Of a stretch of 64,000 nt of DNA, positions 27,105 through 35,232 are shown in pieces. This DNA is from Lacibacter sp. H407 (lineage in GTDB: Bacteria; Bacteroidota; Bacteroidia; Chitinophagales; Chitinophagaceae). The notes beneath the pieces were generated by a model. That model saw only the letters and a program-made list of their open reading frames with translations. It was not told the DNA's origin and did no database searches. The stretch is taken from contig NZ_JBBKTU010000001.1 of the NCBI RefSeq assembly GCF_037892605.1, positions 3,100,001-3,164,000 on the forward strand, read 5' to 3'. The position numbers and the translations under genes were made by a program. Every line of letters starts with the position of its first letter. Positions within the stretch are counted from its first letter, which is position 1.

Positions 27105-28043
27105 TTAAAACAACTTCTTTCGCAAAAAGAAAATGCCGAGCAGTAATGATAATACCAATGAAATAAGGATCGGAAAATAGAATGCAAAGGATGAATGCGC
27201 ACCCGGGATCGGCACATTCATTCCATAAATACTTGCTACCAATGTAGGCAGTTGCAGCATAATGGTAATGGAAGTTAAACGCTTCATCACCTGATTCTGG
27301 TTATTGCTGATGAGGCTGGCAAATGCATCCATCGTTGAACTCAGGATGTTGGTATAAATATTCGCCATCTCAAGGGCCTGACTGGTATCTACGATCAGAT
27401 CCTGCAAAAACTCATCTTCTTCTTCATTCAATGCCAGAAATTTGGTGCGTTGCAATTTCATCAACAACATTTCATTGCTGCGCAAAGCCGTAACAAAATA
27501 CACCAGGCTTTTCTGGATACGCATCAAGTCAAGCAACTCTTCATTCCGGTTGGCATCATATAATTTTTGCTCCAGTAAATTTCTACGATGGTTGATCTCT
27601 TTCAAAAATTCCATGTAGGCCTGCACCACTTTTTCAAACACTTTCAACACCATCATATTCCGTTTGTCCGGGTGGCGGTTTTGAAACGTGTTCAGGAATT
27701 TTTTGATGGCTCCATTATCAAAGGAGTTAACCGTTACGATCTGGTTATGCGTTAAGATGATGCAAATGGGTATGGTGATATAAAACGCATCACTGTCGTT
27801 AAAGGAGTTGTTCTCGGCCGGTGTTTTAATAACGATCAGCTTTACATTATCCTCCAGTTCGTAACGGGAACGTTCATCAATATCAAGTGAGTCGGCAAGA
27901 AAATCGATGGGGATGTCCAGTGCTTCTGCAATTTCAGTAAACTCTTCCTGTTTTAATGGTGGAACAATATTGATCCAGGCCCCGCTTTCAGGCTTTTCAA
28001 TTGCAAGGGTTTTCCCATTTTCGTTTTTGAAGAATTGCAGCAT
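27105..28043 (-). CDS. CorA-family magnesium/divalent-metal transporter
   Basis: A 312-residue channel protein. A soluble N-terminal alpha/beta domain and long helices (about 1-250) precede two C-terminal membrane helices; the first ends with the family-defining YGMNVP motif (G-M-N), then a short periplasmic loop and a last helix ending in basic LRKKLF. The length matches CorA (about 310-320). The substrate is probably Mg2+, perhaps Co2+ or Ni2+. The N terminus MLQFFKNENGK agrees with Bacteroidota members. Confidence 0.93.
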   Translation of the reverse strand: MLQFFKNENGKTLAIEKPESGAWINIVPPLKQEEFTEIAEALDIPIDFLADSLDIDERSRYELEDNVKLIVIKTPAENNSFNDSDAFYITIPICIILTHNQIVTVNSFDNGAIKKFLNTFQNRHPDKRNMMVLKVFEKVVQAYMEFLKEINHRRNLLEQKLYDANRNEELLDLMRIQKSLVYFVTALRSNEMLLMKLQRTKFLALNEEEDEFLQDLIVDTSQALEMANIYTNILSSTMDAFASLISNNQNQVMKRLTSITIMLQLPTLVASIYGMNVPIPGAHSSFAFYFPILISLVLSLLLGIFFLRKKLF

Positions 28044-28069
28044 AGCGGCGCAAAGGTAAGAGCCGGTTT

Positions 28070-28642
28070 CTAATCTGCAGTTGAAAATTCCAGCGCCTCG
28101 TTTTTCCTGTTACGGATGGTTTTGTAATGGTGGGTGTTGTGAAACAGGTTGAAATAAAGCAGTTCCCTTATCGTGATCATTCCTAATACGGGATGTGGCA
28201 CCTGGTATTCATCCATGGTATCGTCTTCCCAGTAATAGCGGATCTGGTCAAGGAATTTTATCGTAAGATGTTCAAAGCGGGTGATCAGTTTTTCCTTCGC
28301 TCCTTTTTCTTCTTTTACAACCGGGATATAACGTTTGTCCTGTTCGTAACCGGCATCGAGCTTCTGGTAATAGACCTGCAACAGTTCTTCGTATGAAAGT
28401 GATTTGTGATCGGGTTTGCCATACTTCCACTTCAATAAAAATTTGGGAGCAAACAAGCCGAGCCAGCTTTTATGTAAACTGAGTGAAAGATGTTCGAGAT
28501 TTTCTGCAACAGACCATTGTTCAGATTTATAAAAAAACTGAACCTCATCCATTTGCCTGCATTGTTTTAAAATGTCCTCAATGGTATTCTCAGCATGGCT
28601 GATGATCTGAAACTTATTTAAATGATAGCGTTTTGCGATCAT
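28070..28642 (-). CDS. DinB family protein
   Basis: A 190-residue four-helix-bundle protein of the DinB/YfiT group. Metal-site histidines are visible in WSVAENLEHLSLS and in FNLFHNTHHYKTI (H-x3-H-H type). I chose ATG 28642 (MIAKRYHLNKF); a longer frame to 28726 would overlap dapF and lacks support. DinB proteins bind a metal and many act as thiol-dependent transferases, but most, including this one, have no known substrate. It lies 32 nt downstream of dapF on the same strand. Confidence 0.8.
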   Translation of the reverse strand: MIAKRYHLNKFQIISHAENTIEDILKQCRQMDEVQFFYKSEQWSVAENLEHLSLSLHKSWLGLFAPKFLLKWKYGKPDHKSLSYEELLQVYYQKLDAGYEQDKRYIPVVKEEKGAKEKLITRFEHLTIKFLDQIRYYWEDDTMDEYQVPHPVLGMITIRELLYFNLFHNTHHYKTIRNRKNEALEFSTAD

Positions 28643-28674
28643 TGGGTGTAGGGTTAGGGTTTTTGGATATTGGA

Positions 28675-29454
28675 TTAAAGTTCGATCGTACCGCTGAAGA
28701 CAAATGTGGCGGGGCCACAAAGCCAAATGTTTTCAAAAGACGAGTCGGATATTTTTTTAAACTTCACTTTCAACTCTCCGCCCGGCGTCAGGATCTTTTG
28801 TTCCTGCTGTCCGGTGGTGGCGCTACTGGCTGCTATTGCTGCGGCTGTAACACCTGTACCACAACTCAGGGTTTCGGCTTCTACACCCCGTTCATAGGTA
28901 CGTACGCTGAGAGCATCTTCGTGAACCTGAACAAAATTAACATTGATCCCTTCTTTTATGAAAGGGGGTGAATTGCGTATGCGTTTTCCCTCATCATAAA
29001 CTGCGGTTTTTGCGATATCCTTTTCCCAGCGGATATAATGCGGTGAACCCGTATTTAAAACGGCATGATCAGCATTTTTTTCAATGCTGTTTACGTCTTT
29101 CATTTTCAATTCAACCCAGCTGTTTTCTTTCACCACCGCTTCGTGAAACCCGTCTGTAGCAAGGAATGCAGCGGTTTTGTCGATCACACCTAACCGCTTT
29201 GCAAAAGCTACTAAACAGCGTCCGCCGTTGCCACACATGCTGCCTTCGTTACCATCGGCATTATAGTACAGCATTTCAAAATCGTAGCCATCTTTGAGCT
29301 GCAACATCATCAAACCATCGGCACCGATGCCGAATCTTCTATCACATAAATAGGCTATTTGTACGCTGGTTAATTGCGTAAAATTACCAGAGCGATTATC
29401 CAGTATAACGAAATCGTTGCCGGTGCCTTGGTATTTGTAGAAAGGAATGGTCAT
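28675..29454 (-). CDS. dapF: Diaminopimelate epimerase
   Basis: A 259-residue enzyme that interconverts LL- and meso-diaminopimelate for lysine and peptidoglycan synthesis. The two catalytic cysteines are seen in MCGNGGRC (about residue 79) and LSCGTGVTAAA (about residue 199). YQGTGNDFVILD at the start and ERGVEAETLSCG are family-typical. The length is slightly shorter than the E. coli enzyme (274). It is followed by the DinB gene; other lysine-pathway genes are not in the window. Confidence 0.96.
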   Translation of the reverse strand: MTIPFYKYQGTGNDFVILDNRSGNFTQLTSVQIAYLCDRRFGIGADGLMMLQLKDGYDFEMLYYNADGNEGSMCGNGGRCLVAFAKRLGVIDKTAAFLATDGFHEAVVKENSWVELKMKDVNSIEKNADHAVLNTGSPHYIRWEKDIAKTAVYDEGKRIRNSPPFIKEGINVNFVQVHEDALSVRTYERGVEAETLSCGTGVTAAAIAASSATTGQQEQKILTPGGELKVKFKKISDSSFENIWLCGPATFVFSGTIEL

Positions 29455-29556
29455 TAATAAGTTTAAAGTTGAATGTTTCGGGTTGAAGGTTAAAATTACG
29501 ACTTAAATAGCTGATGCTGGTTCGTGAGGGGTGTACATTAAACGTTAAACCTTCAA

Positions 29557-30432
29557 CTAGATAGCAGCGATTATCGCCAACGATTTAGTTATCAAATGAT
29601 CAACGGCCGCTCCGCCATCTTTACTGAATTCTTTCTTTACCCGGTTAGCTACAATAGCGCTGATGGATAAGCATTGATGCCCCATCATTTTACCCAGACC
29701 ATAAATGGCTGCCGTTTCCATTTCAAAGTTGGTGATTCGGTGCTGACCGAATTGAAATTGTGTTAGCCTATCGATCAAGGCAGGATTGGAGAGACCAAGA
29801 CGTAACACTCTTCCTTGCGGACCATAAAATCCCGGACAGGTTACTGTAATGCCATGATGATAACCTTCTACAAAATGTTTGAGCAATTGCGAGCCTGCAC
29901 TTGTTACATAAGGATACGATAAACTATCCTGCACCTGCGTATGTGTAACGAACGATTGCATGATCTGTTTTTCTTCTTCATTACTGTCGTGCCGGTAAAA
30001 ATGAAGGAGATTATCGATCCCTAATCCATGTGTAGAAACCACAAATCCATCAACCGGAATATCGGCCTGCAATGCACCCGATGTGCCAAGGCGAATAATA
30101 TGTAAAGAGGTGAGTGTTGGCTTGATGGTTCTTGTTTCGAAATCAATATTCACCAATGCATCCAGTTCATTTAATACAATATCAATATTATCCGGACCAA
30201 TACCTGTCGACACAACAGAGATTCGTTTCTTTCCGATGTAGCCCGTATGCGTAACAAATTCACGGTGTTGAGATTTATGTTCAATGGAATCAAAATGTTT
30301 GGAAACTTCTTTTACCCGATCCGGGTCGCCTACGGTAATAATGGTAGTTGCTAATTCATCGGGGCGCACATCTAAATGGTAAACAGCCCCTCTGTTATTG
30401 ATGATGAGTTCGCTTTCCGCAATTCTTTGCAT
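29557..30432 (-). CDS. Nucleoside phosphorylase, uridine phosphorylase-like
   Basis: A 291-residue enzyme of the PNP/UDP phosphorylase family (NP-I fold), which splits nucleosides with phosphate into base and ribose-1-phosphate. VGDPDRV near residue 35 holds the phosphate-binding loop, STGIGPDN the Gly-rich strand, RLGTSGAL the second phosphate contact, and NFEMETAAIYGL the ribose-binding Met-Glu pair. It is longer than E. coli Udp (253). The substrate could be uridine or a related nucleoside. Its promoter region is shared with the divergent tRNA-Cys gene. Confidence 0.85.
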   Translation of the reverse strand: MQRIAESELIINNRGAVYHLDVRPDELATTIITVGDPDRVKEVSKHFDSIEHKSQHREFVTHTGYIGKKRISVVSTGIGPDNIDIVLNELDALVNIDFETRTIKPTLTSLHIIRLGTSGALQADIPVDGFVVSTHGLGIDNLLHFYRHDSNEEEKQIMQSFVTHTQVQDSLSYPYVTSAGSQLLKHFVEGYHHGITVTCPGFYGPQGRVLRLGLSNPALIDRLTQFQFGQHRITNFEMETAAIYGLGKMMGHQCLSISAIVANRVKKEFSKDGGAAVDHLITKSLAIIAAI

Positions 30433-30437
30433 AGTTC

Positions 30438-30470
30438 TTTGGGAGTATTTGCCCGAATATACTACATTTG
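30438..30470 (+). promoter_or_regulatory. Bacteroidota-type promoter of tRNA-Cys
   Basis: TTTG at 30438-30441, a 21-nt spacer and TACATTTG at 30463-30470, matching TTTG / TAnnTTTG. The tRNA begins 14 nt later. Confidence 0.75.
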
Positions 30471-30483
30471 CACCTCACAAATT

Positions 30484-30554
30484 GGTCCTGTGGCCGAGTG
30501 GCTAGGCAGAGCTCTGCAAAAGCTCGTACAGCGGTTCGAATCCGCTCGGGACCT
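30484..30554 (+). tRNA. tRNA-Cys (anticodon GCA)
   Basis: A 71-nt cloverleaf. The acceptor stem is ggtcctg / cgggacc with one T-G pair. The anticodon stem is gagct/agctc with loop ctGCAaa (anticodon at 30516-30518), and the T arm contains ggttcgaatcc. The discriminator is U (30554), the known cysteine identity base. CCA is not encoded. Confidence 0.96.
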
Positions 30555-30564
30555 CTAAAAAAAT

Positions 30565-30595
30565 GAAAAGCGTTGGAACCATCCTGCGCTTTTTC
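30565..30595 (+). terminator. Intrinsic terminator of tRNA-Cys
   Basis: Stem aaaagcg (30566-30572) / cgctttt (30587-30593) with a 14-nt loop and a following T-rich tail, just after the tRNA and before the small membrane-protein gene. Confidence 0.7.
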
Positions 30596-30608
30596 TGTTT
30601 GTAAGCTT

Positions 30609-31004
30609 ATGCGTTATTCAAATTATATTGGCATACTTGCCGGGTTACTGATGTTACTGGCCGCCCGCTTTACCTGGATATATATTCCATCGATCAATGC
30701 AACAGTAACAGGATTTGGTTCCGATACCGTTTCGAAATTTGGTATGCCTGTATTGATGAATATGGTGATGCTGGGGATGGCGTTTCTGTTTTTTTTAATT
30801 CCAAAACTTTGGGCTAAACGTATCAACCCTTTTGTAGGTGCAATTAATTTTGCATGGGCATTACGAAATCTGTTGTTATTATCTACTTGTCGTAACGGAG
30901 AATGTCCGCAGTCAACAGTTTGGCTGTACGTTTATTTTGCTGCTTCTGTAATTGTATTAGCAATGACTGTACTTCCGGATTTGAAAATAGTAGAGAAGAA
31001 GTAA
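30609..31004 (+). CDS. Four-helix membrane protein, function unknown
   Basis: A 131-residue protein with about four hydrophobic helices (near residues 4-24, 46-66, 79-94 and 103-122). A Cys pair in STCRNGECPQS lies in the loop before the last helix. I chose ATG 30609 (MRYSNYIGI), after the tRNA terminator; an ATG at 30573 lies inside the terminator hairpin. I do not recognise the family and see no catalytic motif. It stands alone between tRNA-Cys and a palindromic gap. Confidence 0.62.
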   Translation: MRYSNYIGILAGLLMLLAARFTWIYIPSINATVTGFGSDTVSKFGMPVLMNMVMLGMAFLFFLIPKLWAKRINPFVGAINFAWALRNLLLLSTCRNGECPQSTVWLYVYFAASVIVLAMTVLPDLKIVEKK

Positions 31005-31017
31005 GGGCGTAAAGGAG

Positions 31018-31082
31018 TTTGGAATCAGGAATAGGGAATTGGGTAAGTAATAGGTGTTACTAATTCCAAATCCCCAATTACC
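31018..31082. repeat. Word-like imperfect palindrome between genes
   Basis: The gap between two convergent genes holds ggaatcaggaatagggaattggg followed by an imperfect complement (aattccaaatccccaattaccagttcct). The low-complexity ggaat/aattc words form a long imperfect hairpin. It resembles other gaps in this window and may be an interspersed element or a weak two-way terminator. Confidence 0.45.
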
Positions 31083-31098
31083 AGTTCCTAAATATCAA

Positions 31099-32001
31099 TT
31101 ATGCCGCAGTTATCACCGTCTCCGGATCATGTTCCCTTCCATGCACTTCTTCAGGTTGTAATTCTACACGGTGCAAAATATCTTTCAAGGTTGCCATTCG
31201 TTGGATCATGTACGGAACAGTATCTAATCCACTTACAAATTTGAGAATGTAAGTATAGATACCGATCATATCACCGGCCTGTAATGTTTTCCCATTTACT
31301 GCTGATACCGTCAGTAAAGAAGCGGTGATGATCACCATTACCAACAATTCCATCACACCAAAATTCCATGCTTCCTGATCGCTGATCTTGATCTGCCATT
31401 TCCGCAACTTGTTGTAATGTTCGTTAATTCGTAATGGATTTCTGGTGGCGAGTACGTTGATCTGTTGCTCCAGTTCATCATTCTTCTGCTTGTTGAGTTG
31501 GCGCATCCGTTTTCCATAAATATAACTGGTGATGGTAACAGGGATCAACATCAACATGCAGAGCAATACTACCTGCGTATCGTAAAAGAATAAGAGGATC
31601 AATGAGCCGGCAATGTTGTACACTGCTTCAATAATATAATTGAGATCATATTCAAGGAAGTCGATAAACTCACGTGATAATGTTGAATGTGCACTGAGCT
31701 TCGATAACTCTTTGTTCTTGTGCCGGGTCATCAACTTTACAACAAGCGATGTATAAATATCGGAGTAGGTACGTGAATCGTAACGGTGACGGATAGTACC
31801 TGTAACCACCCACAGCAGGTGAGCACCAGCGAGATAAAACAAGCCGTGGTACGAACCTTTGATGAGATCGTTCACAGCTTCTCCCAGAAAATACGGACGC
31901 ATCAGCAGCCCCAGCATTTCCACGGCAAACAAGGAATAAGTGAGGAGTAACTTATACTTATACTGTTTTACAATTGTGTTGATCACCCATTTTCCAGGCA
32001 T
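31099..32001 (-). CDS. ABC transporter six-helix membrane domain protein without ATPase domain
   Basis: A 300-residue protein that matches an ABC exporter transmembrane domain: six predicted helices (pairs near 15-35/52-70, 128-145/148-165 and 232-250/260-280) and long cytoplasmic loops. It stops shortly after the sixth helix (EVHGREHDPETVITAA), so there is no Walker A, signature or Walker B segment, and no ATPase gene is nearby. The ATG at 32001 has a strong AGGAGG 6 nt upstream, rare here. It lies 139 nt downstream of the ATP-grasp/SET gene on the same strand; a TATCTTTG -7 box (32113-32120) in that gap could give it its own promoter. It may export the product of the ligase genes with an ATPase from elsewhere, or have another role. 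Confidence 0.75.
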   Translation of the reverse strand: MPGKWVINTIVKQYKYKLLLTYSLFAVEMLGLLMRPYFLGEAVNDLIKGSYHGLFYLAGAHLLWVVTGTIRHRYDSRTYSDIYTSLVVKLMTRHKNKELSKLSAHSTLSREFIDFLEYDLNYIIEAVYNIAGSLILLFFYDTQVVLLCMLMLIPVTITSYIYGKRMRQLNKQKNDELEQQINVLATRNPLRINEHYNKLRKWQIKISDQEAWNFGVMELLVMVIITASLLTVSAVNGKTLQAGDMIGIYTYILKFVSGLDTVPYMIQRMATLKDILHRVELQPEEVHGREHDPETVITAA

Positions 32002-32007
32002 ATACTT

Positions 32008-32013
32008 CCTCCT
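32008..32013 (-). promoter_or_regulatory. Strong Shine-Dalgarno sequence
   Basis: On the minus strand this reads AGGAGG, 6 nt before the ATG at 32001. Such a full match is unusual among the genes of this window, most of which have no clear ribosome-binding site, and it fixes the start. Confidence 0.7.
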
Positions 32014-32112
32014 TCCGGTTTAAAAAATCCTCAAAATAGACTGTGCAGAATCACCGGAGTTTAGTGAAAGAGAATATTTCTTTTCCGGTAGAATGGATCA
32101 GTAAAGGCGTTG

Positions 32113-32120
32113 CAAAGATA
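32113..32120 (-). promoter_or_regulatory. -7 promoter element before the ABC-membrane-domain gene
   Basis: On the minus strand this reads TATCTTTG, an exact -7 match, about 112 nt before the ABC gene start. No TTTG -33 element lies at the expected distance, so it is a candidate only. Confidence 0.4.
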
Positions 32121-32140
32121 AGCCGGAAGTGGGGTTGATG

Positions 32141-33568
32141 TTACCAGAGGTGTTGTTCCCGTTGTGTAACAGCGTTTCCTTTTGTACCTGAAATTAATTT
32201 GCGGCAATCGGGCGTACCACACTGGCATTCAAATGTTTCAGCACTTTCATCGAGAAGGTCGGCATAGTCCATTGTGAGTTCCTGACCCGGTAAAATGGGG
32301 GATAAAGCGACTAAGTTGAGACCTTTGTAAGCAGTGTTCGGTCGGCAGGAATGGTTTTGCGGCGCCCATTCAGACGGGTTATTGTCCCAGAGTACATACA
32401 CTTCGGTACTGAGCGGAACGGCATAATGGCGGAATAACAGCTTCTCTTCGGGTAGCCAGTTTTCGTCCACATAACGTTTGGTAACGATACGTTGCGGACG
32501 TTCTTCGCCCTTGAAGATCACCTCGTCTTGAGCAATCGGACAGGTAGCATAGATACCGAAGCCGGCAATTGAATTGCCCTTCATTACATATTTCTTTTGC
32601 TTTCGTTTGTGGCGGGCAATGCCTTCCTCAATGATGTGTTGCAGAAAACCAGCCTGACCAATGCCATCGGCTTTAATAATATAATCGGCACTGCCTTCGT
32701 ATCCATCTGTATAAAAAACAGAGCAGGTGAAATTTACTTCCAGGAAAAACAGTTTGCCGGCATCGTTCATCCGGAAATCCATGCGGGCATAGCCAACACC
32801 ACCAAAGCTGCGGAAAATGCGCTGGGCCGCTTCCGTTAGTTGTTGCTTGATCGCTGCATCCGTAACAGGAATATTGCTTTCGGGATGTAACTCCGATGTT
32901 TTGAGTGCATAAGTTTTAAAGGTTCTTCCCTCCGGAAAAATAAATTCAATGGGTTGAAACACTTTGCACTTCTTTTCATCTTTTGCATCAGCCGCAACAA
33001 GCACAGTGAATTCTCTGCCGGCAATATATTCTTCAATCAATAATTGCGGATAATGCTGCAATACGGCAAATGCTTTTTGCTGCAGTTCGTCGATGTTGTG
33101 GCAAATGGAATGTTCATCAATACCTAAACTGTCGCCTGCCTTGGAGGGTTTTACAAAAAGGGGAAACATCAGATGCTTTACCTGTTGCTCAAGATTCTCC
33201 ACTGTTTCCAGCAATGCATAATTTGCAGTAGCCACACCTTCGGTATAGGCAACGTATTTCATTAACTCTTTGGGCGGATCGTAGAGTAACGTGTTTGGTC
33301 CGGTGAATGGAAGATTGAGTAATTCCAATGTATAGATCACATCAATCGACGGCACTTCCCATTCTAAGTAGCCTTCACATAAATTCACAAAACAATCGTA
33401 GCCATTTTTACTAAGCTCGAGTAATTGTTTGTAGGTAGTGAGTTTGTTGAGTAACACGTGATCGAACTGTACTTGTGGTAACAGGTTCGATAAATTTCTT
33501 GCAGGATCGTAATATTGATAATCAACAGCAGAAGTAGAATAGTCGGGTTGCAGTACACAGATCTTCAT
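32141..33568 (-). CDS. ATP-grasp ligase fused to a C-terminal SET methyltransferase domain
   Basis: A 475-residue two-domain protein. Residues 1-322 form a D-Ala-D-Ala-ligase-like ATP-grasp enzyme: FTGPN, LFVKPSKAGDSLG (ATP-binding Lys), IEEYIAGREFTV and MDFRMNDAGKLFFLEVN (metal-binding Asp, Glu and Asn). A basic linker KRKQKK (321-326) leads to a SET domain: GFGIYAT, the NHSC pseudoknot motif (405-408), LPGQELTMDY with the catalytic Tyr (435), and a post-SET Zn-type C-x-C-x4-C (448, 450, 455). ATP-grasp enzymes join a carboxylate to an amine; SET domains methylate lysine or similar amines. The fusion suggests ligation and N-methylation of one product. It follows a plain ATP-grasp gene by 15 nt. 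The substrate is unknown. Confidence 0.88.
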   Translation of the reverse strand: MKICVLQPDYSTSAVDYQYYDPARNLSNLLPQVQFDHVLLNKLTTYKQLLELSKNGYDCFVNLCEGYLEWEVPSIDVIYTLELLNLPFTGPNTLLYDPPKELMKYVAYTEGVATANYALLETVENLEQQVKHLMFPLFVKPSKAGDSLGIDEHSICHNIDELQQKAFAVLQHYPQLLIEEYIAGREFTVLVAADAKDEKKCKVFQPIEFIFPEGRTFKTYALKTSELHPESNIPVTDAAIKQQLTEAAQRIFRSFGGVGYARMDFRMNDAGKLFFLEVNFTCSVFYTDGYEGSADYIIKADGIGQAGFLQHIIEEGIARHKRKQKKYVMKGNSIAGFGIYATCPIAQDEVIFKGEERPQRIVTKRYVDENWLPEEKLLFRHYAVPLSTEVYVLWDNNPSEWAPQNHSCRPNTAYKGLNLVALSPILPGQELTMDYADLLDESAETFECQCGTPDCRKLISGTKGNAVTQREQHLW

Positions 33569-33583
33569 AACACATCGGCAATA

Positions 33584-34720
33584 TTATCTTACTGCCACAG
33601 CCTTTTTTTGTTTTTGTTTATGTCGCTGCATGGCATCCTGAAGGATGTGCAGAATTAAACCAGTGTACGATTGATTGCTTAAGCGAACAATAGCACCGAT
33701 TGACGTATAATTTTCATCTTCACTTAATCCGCATTGTGCATTTACTTCCAGCACATACATTTTGCCGGTTGCTTTATCCATGCGGATGTCTACACGACCA
33801 TAACCAGTTCCGCCAACTGCACAATACGCTTTCCAGCTCAGGTCCATGATCTTTTTCTGTAAGCCGATGGGAGGCAGGTGGTATTGATAAAAATCTTCTT
33901 CTTCGCCAATGGGCTTTTCCTGTTCATAGGTTTCCCAAAGTCGATCGAAGGATAAAAATTTTTCAGTATCCGGTAAGTCTTTATGAAAAATGCGTTCAAC
34001 CGGTGTATATACTTTGCGGCTACGTGGCGAATGATGCGAACCGGAAAGAAACACGGTGTATTCCGGACCATTGATAAATTCTTCGGCCACTAATCCGCCA
34101 AACGAAAAATCCCAACCACGGTACCCATCAAACAATTCTTTTACCAATGCTTTTAATTCGTCGGTGTTATGCACCACATTCTTTACTCCTAATCCCATAC
34201 TTCCACCACTCACCGCCGGCTTCACAATCATGGGTGTACCAACAAATTCACAAATACCAGTGAGTTTTTGTTTAGCATGATGGATGGGTACCCATTTAGC
34301 ATGTGCAATCCCTGCTTTATCAAACAACTCCTTCATAATGATCTTCGAAGTAGTGTTATCATAAAATGCAGCATCGGCTCCGGTAAAAATGAGTTGCTTT
34401 TCTTTGAGATAATGGATCACAGAAACACCAGGTGTGCCGTTTACTTCATCGCCATCACATAAATTCAACACCAATGGTGTTTGAAACGAAGTAGTAGCTG
34501 CGATATCATCAATGATCTCTTTGAAATTGGTTTGTGTAACCGGTTGCCATTTCCAGTTGAGTTGTAACTCTGCAAAAACCTTTGTGTATTCGTCGATGCT
34601 TTGTGTGAAATCGTAATAGTAATCGAGGTTTGCATCATTGGTTTGCAGATGCGGTGCCAGTACCCAGATAAACAACGGATGTTCAGTAGAAGGAAGTGAA
34701 TGAAACGGGTTCGAAAGCAT
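33584..34720 (-). CDS. D-Ala-D-Ala-ligase-like ATP-grasp enzyme
   Basis: A 378-residue ATP-grasp ligase with the expected residues: LVLNLCDGDE (N-terminal domain), FTGADAAFY and TSKIIMKEL, MIVKPAVSGGSMGLG (Lys167), VAEEFINGPEYTV (Glu213-214), VDIRMD (Asp311) and VLEVNAQCG (Glu325, Asn327). True D-Ala-D-Ala ligases are about 310-360 residues and start differently, so this is probably a ligase for another amino acid or peptide. It ends RHKQKQKKAVAVR, the same basic tail that links ATP-grasp to SET in the next gene (RHKRKQKK), so the two are paralogues, one without the SET extension. It lies 17 nt after a stand-alone SET gene. The substrate is unknown. Confidence 0.88.
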   Translation of the reverse strand: MLSNPFHSLPSTEHPLFIWVLAPHLQTNDANLDYYYDFTQSIDEYTKVFAELQLNWKWQPVTQTNFKEIIDDIAATTSFQTPLVLNLCDGDEVNGTPGVSVIHYLKEKQLIFTGADAAFYDNTTSKIIMKELFDKAGIAHAKWVPIHHAKQKLTGICEFVGTPMIVKPAVSGGSMGLGVKNVVHNTDELKALVKELFDGYRGWDFSFGGLVAEEFINGPEYTVFLSGSHHSPRSRKVYTPVERIFHKDLPDTEKFLSFDRLWETYEQEKPIGEEEDFYQYHLPPIGLQKKIMDLSWKAYCAVGGTGYGRVDIRMDKATGKMYVLEVNAQCGLSEDENYTSIGAIVRLSNQSYTGLILHILQDAMQRHKQKQKKAVAVR

Positions 34721-34737
34721 ACTGTAAATGTAGCAGT

Positions 34738-35232
34738 TTAATCATTTAAATGGTTACGTTTCGATGCAATGAAATCAGTTAGTCGGTAGTTGGCCAATAC
34801 GTCAACATTCAACTCCATTGCACCTCTGATGGTACCGATACAATTTGCTTCACCACAAAGGCATTGAAAAGGATCGGCCATGAACCATTCTGTTGATGGA
34901 TAGAAGAATGTAAATTCTTCACCCGGTTCAATGTTTCGTAATGCAACCAATTCCATGGTGCTTGTATTAAAGAAAGCGTTGGGGTTGCAACTGTGGTTGA
35001 TGTACTGCAGAAACTCCGGCTTTAGAATAATGTGTTCATGTTCATTTATCTGAACGGTATAACGGGAAGGCGTTGCATGAATTTCGCTGGAGCTGAATGC
35101 GCTGATGACCTGTTCGGCTGCAAAGCTTTTGGTTGCTACCAGGAGATGATGATCATTGTCGGTTTGTTTGTGGATATCAGCAAAACCATAGTGCCCGGTA
35201 ACCATGGTAGCTGAAAGGGTGGTTGAATTCAT
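34738..35232 (-). CDS. Stand-alone SET-domain methyltransferase
   Basis: A 164-residue SET protein with the NHSC-x-PN pseudoknot motif (79-85), the ALRNIEPGEEFTFFY strand with the probable catalytic Tyr (111), and a post-SET C-x-C-x4-C (124, 126, 131). The usual D-Y pair before the end is F-Y here, and the first SET strand (G-x-G) is weak, so it is divergent. Bacterial SET proteins are often unassigned protein- or amine-methyltransferases. It is the first gene of the leftward operon with two ATP-grasp genes, and it matches the SET domain that is fused in the third gene. A role in methylating the ligase product or a carrier is inferred. Confidence 0.82.
   Translation of the reverse strand: MNSTTLSATMVTGHYGFADIHKQTDNDHHLLVATKSFAAEQVISAFSSSEIHATPSRYTVQINEHEHIILKPEFLQYINHSCNPNAFFNTSTMELVALRNIEPGEEFTFFYPSTEWFMADPFQCLCGEANCIGTIRGAMELNVDVLANYRLTDFIASKRNHLND

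Noticed and set aside
33584-34720. Housekeeping D-alanine-D-alanine ligase (ddl)
   Set aside because: The length, start and pairing with SET genes do not fit ddl, and two diverged paralogues lie together; I kept the broader ATP-grasp ligase call.
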